In this document: positions 38,436 through 45,000 of the stretch, piece by piece
Numbering within the stretch: position 1 is the stretch's first letter
Layout of the letters: each line of letters begins with the position of its first letter
Source of the DNA: Symbiodinium natans
Taxonomy: Eukaryota > Sar > Dinophyceae > Suessiales > Symbiodiniaceae
Length of the DNA stretch: 45,000 nt
Reading direction: 5' to 3'
NCBI GenBank assembly: GCA_905221605.1
Contig: CAJNDS010002137.1
Location: forward strand, 77,501-122,500
Notes under the pieces: generated by a model
The model's input: the letters and a program-made list of their open reading frames with translations, nothing else
The model's database searches: none
Told to the model about the DNA's origin: nothing
Position numbers and translations under genes: made by a program

Positions 38436-41046
38436 GTTTAGGGTTTTTTGGGTTTAGGGTTTAGGGTTTAGGGCTTAGGGTTTAGGGTTTAGGGTTTAGG
38501 GTTTGGGGTTTGGGGTGTAGGGTTTAGGGTTTAGGGTTTGGGGTTTGGGGTTTGGGGTTTGGGGTTTATAGGGTTTGGGGTTTAGGGCTAAGAAGCTTCG
38601 GAAAAATGGTGGTATGTAGGTGACAAAGAATCGGGTATTTAGGGTCAATAAGAATAGGGTTTGGGGTTCATGAAAAGGGTTTGCGGGTAAAGGGTTTGAA
38701 AAAAAGGGCTTATGTTTCGTAAAGATCGGGTTTCGGGGTTGAATCAACACAGGGTTGAGGGGAAAAAAGAATAGCCTTTGAAGTAAACAGGGCTTATTGA
38801 TAAGATTTATTGTTTGTTTGCTAAACGAATCCTGAACCCTAAGCCCTAAACCCTGAACCCTAAACCCTAAACCCTAAACCCTAAATTAGGTTTTGGGGCT
38901 TTGGGGGGGGCTCGGGTTGCGAGGTTCAGGGCCTCGCCCCGTAGTCTTCTTGAAGGTGAACCTGGAAGGCCCTAAGACACCGAAGCCGCAGAAAGGGCTT
39001 AGGCTTCAGGGGTTAGGGGTTAGGGTTTAGGGTTTAGGGTGTAGGGTTTAGGGTTTAGGGTTTAGGGTTTAGGGTGTAGGGTTTAGGGTTTAGGGTAACC
39101 TGTTGCGGGAAACCTAAAACCTATAACCCCTTACGCCGAAAAATCCCTATAACCCTGCAGCACTACATCTCTACAACACCCTACATCGATGTGTATGTAT
39201 ATGTACATTTAACATGTAGAAATTGCCTTCTCTCTCTCTCTCTCTCTCTTGCTCTCTTCCCTCAATAAACCCTGAACCCTGAGAGCCCACTACCCTATAA
39301 TTGCTTGCACCAATCAGGTAGCCTTTTTTAAAAATCAGGTAGCCCTAAACCCTAAACCCTAAAACCTAAACCCTAAACCCTAAACCCTAAACCCTAAACC
39401 CTAAACCCTAAACCCTGAACCCTGAACCCTGAACCCTGAACCCTGAACCCTGAACCCTGAACCCTAAACCGCGGTGAGACGCCGAGACCCCGCGGCGGTG
39501 AGCGGCGGAGGGTGCTGGGAAGGTGGAAGCTGCCAGCCTGCACGTTTTGGGTTTAGGGTTTAGGGTTTAGGGTTTAGGGTTTAGGGATTAGGGTTTAGGG
39601 TTTAGGGCCCATGAAACTAGCTGCATGAGGAGCCCTAGCTGAGATTTCCTTCTATTTGTGATCCAAGACACCAAAAGTGGATCTTATCAAACCCACCCAG
39701 CTGCACCCAAACGCTTATTAAGGCCCGCTAGCCCTCAACCCTAAACCCTAAACCCACTTCAAGGGCACGCCTTGCCTGTGATGCCTTCGCTGCGGCAAGC
39801 GCCTGGTGATTGCGAAGTCAGGCTGTTGAGGGGCCTGAATAATTTCAATAGGGTTTAGGAGCTAGGGTTTAGGGTTTAGGGCTTAGGGTTTAGGGTTTAG
39901 GGTTTAGGAGCTAGGGTTTAGGGTTTGGGGTTTGACAGTTTGGGGTTTAGACTTTTTGCTGCCACCTGCCTAGCTGACCGAAAGTTAAGGGTTTAGGGGG
40001 CTGTTATAGTGTTACTTCTATAGGGCCCACGACGGCAGACGGTTTGTAGGTATTCCGACCCCTATATTCGCACAAGCTCAGCGGCTCTGTTTTCTAGGGG
40101 AAAAACTAAACCTCTGGGTTTAGAACTACCCGGAACTGGGTCAAGGATAGGGGATTCAGGGGTGTAGAGTTCAGGGTTTAATTCGGATCAAGGTCACAGT
40201 GGGCCCTAGTTACCCAGAATCTTCGGGGCATCCGCTTGCGCCAGCACACGCACGCACCAGCGCTGTTCGGCCCTCCCCCCTTCTTCCCCCCGTACACGTC
40301 AAACCCAAAACGTCATCACCACACCACCCAGGGGGGGATAGAAAGGCGGTGGGTGGGGGGGGGGGGGCCTTGGGGACTAAATGAGCCTTAAAAGGGTTTA
40401 GGGTTCATATTGCCTGAATAGGAATTATAGTAGTACTGGGTAAAGGATCCCAATTTTAGGGTTCATTTCGTCCCGAAGGGGGGGGGGGGGGCGCTCCGTG
40501 AACAGATGCGCATGTCTTGTTTGTGTGTGATATGCATTTGTGGATTCTTATACCAACTATGGCAGCTCTCTTCTGTAGCAGTCAAGAAAGTTTATAGGGT
40601 CCTATACCCTAATCCCTAAACCCTAAACTCTCCCTGAATCCTAAACCCAAACCCTAAACTTCCCTGAATCCTAAACCCTAAACCCTAAATCCTAAACCCA
40701 ACAGAACCCAGGATTCTGTATTTTTGGGTCGACCCTCAAGAAAGCAACCGGCCTCCCTGGCTTTCGCCAGCAGATCTTTCACCACACCCGGGCGAAACTC
40801 CTTGCGGATGGAGCTTCAGTGGGGTTAGGGCTGACGACTTGTAACCCTAAACCCCAAACCCTTTATGCATGGATTTACGAGCTTAGTTGGTTCTTGCCAG
40901 CTGTCTAGCCGTGGGAAAAATACCCAACGGCTTATGCCTGCAGTCTGCGTGCTTATGGGGGCTTTCTGGTCCATAGGGTGTTGGGCACCCCCCCCCCCCC
41001 TTCCCTCTTGGCGTTTTTGGAAAGGGTCATAGGGTCGATTGCCTTA

Positions 41047-41172
41047 CTTGGAGGTTCATGGTACTTATTAACCAATTATAACTGTATTTATAACTGTACT
41101 TATAAGACCCTTCAGTGCCCTAATATGGTTGCAGGTACAGTTATGAAAAAAAAAGTACCATGAACCTCCAAG
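41047..41172. mobile_element. Palindromic MITE-like element, shortened copy
   Basis: 126 bp. CTTGGAGGTTCATGGTACTT and AAGTACCATGAACCTCCAAG are perfect 20-bp inverted repeats flanked by TA. The centre is rearranged. Confidence 0.75.
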
Positions 41173-41402
41173 TACAGGTCAACCCCTCCTTGCCAAAGCC
41201 GCCCGGAGGTTTAGGATTCACCATTTTCGTCGTCTCAGACATTATTTTGCACCTTTCCATTTTGCCCGTGATCGTCTGCTTTCATTGCAGGAACGCTGGA
41301 AGGCAGCTGTTTTATCACGTTCGCACGCTCCCAGCGGAACTCCGGAAACCTCCGGCAAGAGCAGGCACACAAATGTGTCTGCATCCGACAGTGGACAGCC
41401 TT

Positions 41403-41465
41403 GGCGTTGGCAAAGGCATGACTTCCACAAGCTCAATGGCAGAACGGGTTGAATGGCTGTCCCTC
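41403..41465 (+). repeat. Diverged duplicate segment, copy 1
   Basis: GGCAAAGGCATGACTTCCACA and GGTTGAATGGCTGTCCCT match 42390-42456 with about one in six bases changed. Confidence 0.7.
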
Positions 41466-42389
41466 CCCGGAAAGGTTCAACACACCATCACCTAAGAACA
41501 TGGGACCTGCATCAACCAGTTCCAGTTCCAACGAGCGGCCGTCTCTGTGGCCCAATTTCAGTACCCTCTCTATGCTTGGAGGCCTTCATGAGGCTGCTCC
41601 TCAAGCAGGAGTATTGGGGCCAAACATAATATAGGCTCGCGACCAAACAAACCATTAGCGGTCATTGAGCCGTTGAGCTCTCAGCGCAGCTCTAACGGGA
41701 CGTCTGCCGAAACCTTCTTCCAGTGAGCAACCTTGTAAGCCGACTTCAGGGTACACAAAGAAAACCCTAAACCCTAAACCTTATAAACCCTAAACCCTAA
41801 ACCCTAAACAAAGCCCTCCTTACAAGTATCCATGAACCTTCATGTACGGAACACATACCAAGCAGCAGACTACTTTCCGAGGCGCACGGAGGGATCGCAG
41901 GCTGTCCGTTGCACCGTAAACCCCTATAGACCATTAACGTTCAGATCATGATATTTGAACTCTCAAGCCGCTTGCATCGGACGGTGCGTCCCTGGAATGT
42001 GGACGATTGTGGCATGTCGACATATATGAGCAGCGTTTCTTCATTGTTTGGATAAGAGGACCTTCCACTCGGTCTACGCTCGAATGCGCTCTGACAAGAA
42101 AATAGGCTACGTGAGAGTGCGCGGGGCGCATGGTCACTAAGGCCTAGGCAGGCTGACGCGTGCGCCGAGCGCGAAACCTCAAGCGAAACCTATACGAGGC
42201 TGCATCTGAATCTATGGCTCGTGTAAGCTACCTAAGCGAACCTACGTCTCGCAGAGGGAGATTGCTACTCGGCCGACTTCCAAGAAACACACTGCTCATT
42301 TGACACGTTAATATGCCACAGCGACTCCGACTCTAACTGCTGGGGGAGCTATGCAGAAGCCAATGGAGAGTGTGAGACACATAGAGGCC

Positions 42390-42456
42390 CACTGTTGGCA
42401 AAGGCGTGCATTCCACAGGCGCTATAGTGGCAGAATGAGTTGAATGGCCGTCCCTT
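42390..42456 (+). repeat. Diverged duplicate segment, copy 2
   Basis: GGCAAAGGCGTGCATTCCAC and GAGTTGAATGGCCGTCCCT; partner of 41403-41465. Confidence 0.7.
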
Positions 42457-42467
42457 GGTATTTTGTA

Positions 42468-42558
42468 TATTCCCCTTATACTGACAGCCCTTCATCGGGA
42501 TCATAATACCCCTTATGACAATACCTATTAAGGACTGTTAGTTTAAGGGGGAACATCT
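42468..42558 (+). mobile_element. MITE-like palindrome, GGGATGTT family
   Basis: TATTCCCCTTATACTGACAG at the left is mirrored by CTGTTAGTTTAAGGGGGAAC at the right, about 90 bp in all. Same family as 34630. Confidence 0.65.
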
Positions 42559-43300
42559 CAAGCAGTTCCCTTCTGCGCAGGGTCCAAACATCCCCCCCAA
42601 ACCCTAAACCCTAAGCCCTAAGCCCTAAACCCTAAACCTAAACCCTAAACCCTAAACCCCACCACTCTTCCCCAGCTTCTGCAGCTGAGAAGGGCCTTTG
42701 CTTCCTCGCCGGGGCATTGCTCCGGTCATGCCCTTGAGTTTCATGGGTTCCCCTACTGCCCCCGTCTTGGGTTTAGGGTTTAGGGTTTAGGGTTTAGGGT
42801 CTAGGGTTTAGGGTTTAGGGTTTAGGGTTTAGGGTTCAGGGTTCAGGGTTTAGGGCTACCCCCCCCCCCCCTAGCTTCCCCCCGCAATATAGGCTATTCA
42901 AGGATAATGAAGCTTAGTTAAGGCTATTTAAGGGGGGAACCTAAGGGGGGGTAGTATAGAGGGGGGCCTCTTGTAGGGGAACCCATGAGACGCCACTCAA
43001 GACTCGACACTCATCTTCTACAGACGAAAGGAGGGACCCTGACAAGGGACCTTAGGGGGTTTAGGGTTTAGGGTTTAGGGGTTTAGGGGTTTAGGGGTTT
43101 AGGGGTTTAGGGTTTAGGGTTTAGGGTTTAGGGTTGTTATTGATGAGGGGCTACTTCGGTATATAGGGACTATCTCAGCTACATCCAGTCCCTTCTAGGG
43201 TTCCCTCCTTGGAGCCCTTCAGAGTGGCAGGGTCGAGTTGGGAAAACCTCATCTGAGCTACGATGCTTCTGCAGGCAGCACTGAGATCAGCACTAAACCC

Positions 43301-43510
43301 TAAACCCTAAACCCTAAACCCTAAAAATGGGCGGTCCAAAGCCACAGCATCCCTAAGCATCCGAAGTTCATCCTCATCCGCAAAGCTCCGTAAAACAACT
43401 CTATAAGAACTCCGGGAAGATTTCGTACAACCATTAAGGATTGAGGCTTTCCCTACATTTGGATCCACGCACCATCTGGGATGCAGAACAAGCTGCATAG
43501 GCTCAGGGCA
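43301..43510 (-). other. Region downstream of kinase
   Basis: A CCCTAAA array at 43294-43325, then a minus-strand open stretch reading YRVVLRSFADEDELRMLRDA that runs into the array. It looks like a gene fragment cut by the array but is too short to assign. Confidence 0.3.
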
Positions 43511-44272
43511 TCAACCTTGCCTGCAGAATTGATGCCGGCGTGCCTGTCTTGATGAGAGACGTCGGTCAGGCTGCAGGCAAAGCAGGCCGCTGAGGAGTTC
43601 ATGCCCTTCACGAGGGTAAAGCTCTGGTCGCACGTCGAGAATGGGTTTTAGTCCTGTCCCTGCCCATTTTGGGTACCTGTCTCTGAAATGTTGGAGCTGC
43701 GTACCCTGTGGCCAATTCGTACATGACGGCGTTCCCAGCAGCTGAAAGATCTGAAGCAAAGTGTCAGTTTGAGCGCCTCCTGGGAACAACGGGCGGCCGG
43801 TGCACATCTCTGCGATCACACAGCCGGCTGACCAACAGTCCACTTCGAATCCATAGCGAGTTGCGCCAAGGAGGAGCTCTGGACTCCTGTACCAAAGCGT
43901 CACCACTTCCAGCGTCAATGGTTGCTGGTGATCGCACGCGCGCGCCAGGCCAAAGTCTGCTATCTTGAGGATGCCTTCGGCGCTGAGGAGAATGTTCAGA
44001 GGCTTGATGTCGCGGTGAAGAAGTTGGTTGGTGTGGCAGGCATGAAGGCCATCCAAGATGTTCGCGGAGTATTGTCTAACTTTCTCAATCGACATGCGCC
44101 CGGAACTCTGCTTCAAGACCATGTGGAGGTCAGCCGGATGAAACTCGAAGACCATCTGAATGTCGTAGCGGCCCACATGTACATCGAGCAGCCGCACTAC
44201 GTTGGGATGCTCGAAATTGCGCAGCAGTGCCACTTCCCGCACTACGAAGGCTGGTAGGCCGTCCCCAAACAT
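43511..44272 (-). CDS. CDK-like Ser/Thr protein kinase, N-lobe incomplete
   Basis: CMGC-group kinase, closest in pattern to cyclin-dependent kinases; transfers phosphate from ATP to Ser/Thr of partners. From the ATG at 44272, 253 residues: a PSTAIRE-type helix (GLPAFVVREVALLRN), HRDIKPLN at 86-93, DFGLA at 106-110, activation-loop Thr 120 followed by VVTLWYRSPELLLG, then DCWSAGCVIAEM and a complete C-lobe to the TGA. The glycine-rich loop and the ATP-anchoring lysine are absent. The frame stays open upstream (GRASIEVPEMFGDG), so an upstream exon probably supplied them. It overlaps the HEAT/DUF4116 frame by 31 bp in another frame. Either this is a chimera or frameshifted gene, or the N-lobe exon lies elsewhere. 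Confidence 0.8.
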   Translation of the reverse strand: MFGDGLPAFVVREVALLRNFEHPNVVRLLDVHVGRYDIQMVFEFHPADLHMVLKQSSGRMSIEKVRQYSANILDGLHACHTNQLLHRDIKPLNILLSAEGILKIADFGLARACDHQQPLTLEVVTLWYRSPELLLGATRYGFEVDCWSAGCVIAEMCTGRPLFPGGAQTDTLLQIFQLLGTPSCTNWPQGTQLQHFRDRYPKWAGTGLKPILDVRPELYPREGHELLSGLLCLQPDRRLSSRQARRHQFCRQG

Positions 44273-44889
44273 TTCGGGTACTTCAATGCTTGCCCGTCCT
44301 GCTTCACGGCCGCCAGGACAATCTCCCGGTCGCCCTTGAAGCTTGCATCGAGAAACTCAAGAAGTCGTCCTTGATGACTCACAGCAGCTTCGGCTGTCGA
44401 CCGGTCACCCCAGATTTGCTGGCAGTAGGCCTCGGCACCCTCCACATGCTTCAGCACAAAGCCAATCATGATCTGTACCACAGGGTCAGGGTGAAAGAGC
44501 AGTTGGTTCAGCATCTCCACTGTCTCGCGGCCGAATCGTGGGCCTAGCTCAGAGAGCAATCGGATTGCAGCTCGCTTGACAGCCCAAACAGGGTCCTTGA
44601 GCATCGAGACGACCTTGCGGAAGATCATTGCAGCCTGTGTTTTTTTCTCGTCGCATGTTGTCACATTCCCGTCAGTCCCGTGAAAGACACTGTGGTTGAG
44701 GTACTGAAGAGCTGCTGCTCGTTGGGTGGCATCATCCTGGCAATCCAGCATTGCGAGGAACTGGGGCAAGTCCAGGCTTGTTGGGGCTTCGAGAATCCTC
44801 TCCTCAGAAGAAAGGTCGGCTGACTCATTTCTCGCTGGATGACTCATTCTGTGTTGACTTGCGTGCAGTCGGGGACCTCCACACGGCAA
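44242..44889 (-). CDS. HEAT-like repeat protein with DUF4116 unit
   Basis: 215 residues. Residues ~40-160 form helical repeats typical of HEAT/ARM scaffolds (PQFLAMLDCQDDATQRAAA, DPVWAVKRAAIRLLSELG, PDPVVQIMIGFVLKHVEG). Then comes one DUF4116-type unit (LLEFLDASFKGDREIVLAAV, KQDGQALKY), a repeat frequent in protists with no known biochemical role. After ALKY the frame loses the expected ASE continuation and ends at TAG inside the kinase start. That suggests a splice donor (GTACCC at the ALK/Y codon boundary), a frameshift, or a fusion point. The ATG at 44889 is the first available; no promoter can be read. Confidence 0.55.
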   Translation of the reverse strand: MPCGGPRLHASQHRMSHPARNESADLSSEERILEAPTSLDLPQFLAMLDCQDDATQRAAALQYLNHSVFHGTDGNVTTCDEKKTQAAMIFRKVVSMLKDPVWAVKRAAIRLLSELGPRFGRETVEMLNQLLFHPDPVVQIMIGFVLKHVEGAEAYCQQIWGDRSTAEAAVSHQGRLLEFLDASFKGDREIVLAAVKQDGQALKYPKCLGTAYQPS

Positions 44890-45000
44890 AGTGTGGCAAC
44901 GAAATGCACGGGAAGATGGCGAACTGGCTTCGGCCCGCTTTGTAGCAAGGGCCCGACTTGTACACTACGCCTAAACTCTGTGAATGATATTCAGTTTCTT

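Larger units (their letters stand above)
36581..43300. other. Telomeric mosaic with little coding signal
   Basis: Apart from the islands listed separately, I see arrays, MITE-like copies, a poly-C run at about 37105-37129 and a 41200-41760 / 41830-42470 stretch without arrays. That stretch holds one duplicated segment but no recognised gene. A plus-strand island at 39765-39850 (HALPVMPSLRQAPGDCEVRL) is gene-like but short. Confidence 0.5.

Noticed and set aside
38496-38750. Minus-strand frame ending in LNPKP-type repeats
   Set aside because: Its C-terminus is translated telomeric repeat, and the rest has no gene-like content.
1-45000. A chromosome end (true telomere)
   Set aside because: Arrays are short, internal, in both orientations and separated by genes; neither window edge is a pure array.
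1-45000. CRISPR array, because of regularly spaced repeats
   Set aside because: Repeats are telomeric units or palindromes without constant-length unique spacers, and the genome is eukaryotic.
1-45000. tRNA or rRNA genes
   Set aside because: No stretch with a convincing tRNA cloverleaf (A and B box with paired acceptor) or conserved rRNA core was seen by eye.
1-45000. Plant nuclear origin, suggested by TTTAGGG
   Set aside because: GC and GA donors, AG-before-G acceptors, RCC1-like arrays, DUF4116 and WCC modules fit dinoflagellates better than plants.

Overview
The window looks like nuclear DNA of a dinoflagellate, probably Symbiodiniaceae or a relative such as Polarella or Prorocentrum; the species cannot be fixed from sequence alone. 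Evidence: the telomere motif is TTTAGGG. Splice sites can be read as GC-AG, GA-AG and GT-AG, with AG followed by G. There is a DUF4116 repeat, a degraded RCC1-like repeat array and a Trp-Cys-Cys module of the kind I associate with dinoflagellate proteins.

The most striking property is that dozens of short arrays of TTTAGGG / CCCTAAA, in both orientations, are spread through nearly the whole window except about 13.4-23.1 kb and 26.1-27.3 kb. They alternate with 60-250 bp islands of normal sequence. Reading the islands shows that at least some are exons. On the minus strand at 8605-10108, six islands join into a complete 213-residue SGNH/GDSL hydrolase with every catalytic block. Three of its five introns carry telomeric arrays. 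The join keeps frame through all five introns, and several intron edges carry direct repeats, up to a perfect 12 bp, as expected of introns made by insertion (introner-like). A second minus-strand gene at 1-1789 is built the same way. Many other islands are probably exons but match no family I recognise.

Layout: 1-1789, minus-strand 'WCC' module gene (partial). 1790-6600, telomeric mosaic with repeats. 6.6-8.5 kb, plus-strand coding islands. 8.6-10.1 kb, SGNH hydrolase (minus). 10.9-11.8 kb, minus-strand islands including a membrane segment. 12-13.4 kb, mosaic. 13.4-23.1 kb, an array-free island holding a Helitron-like element: palindromic GTCACGCG repeats, an OTU-protease protein, then a Rep (HUH/Y2)-Pif1-type helicase gene split by likely introns, then 36-37 bp tandem repeats. 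23.1-26.1 kb, mosaic with minus-strand islands. 26.2-26.9 kb, RCC1-like pseudogene (minus). 27-36.2 kb, plus-strand coding islands. 36.2-43.3 kb, mosaic with MITE-like elements. 43.5-44.9 kb, minus-strand CDK-like kinase overlapping, in another frame, a HEAT/DUF4116 open frame.

Palindromic MITE-like repeats recur: one family of about 151 bp flanked by TA, another of about 90 bp with GGGATGTT...AACATCCC ends. Exon joins are inferred by eye and have not been checked against transcripts.
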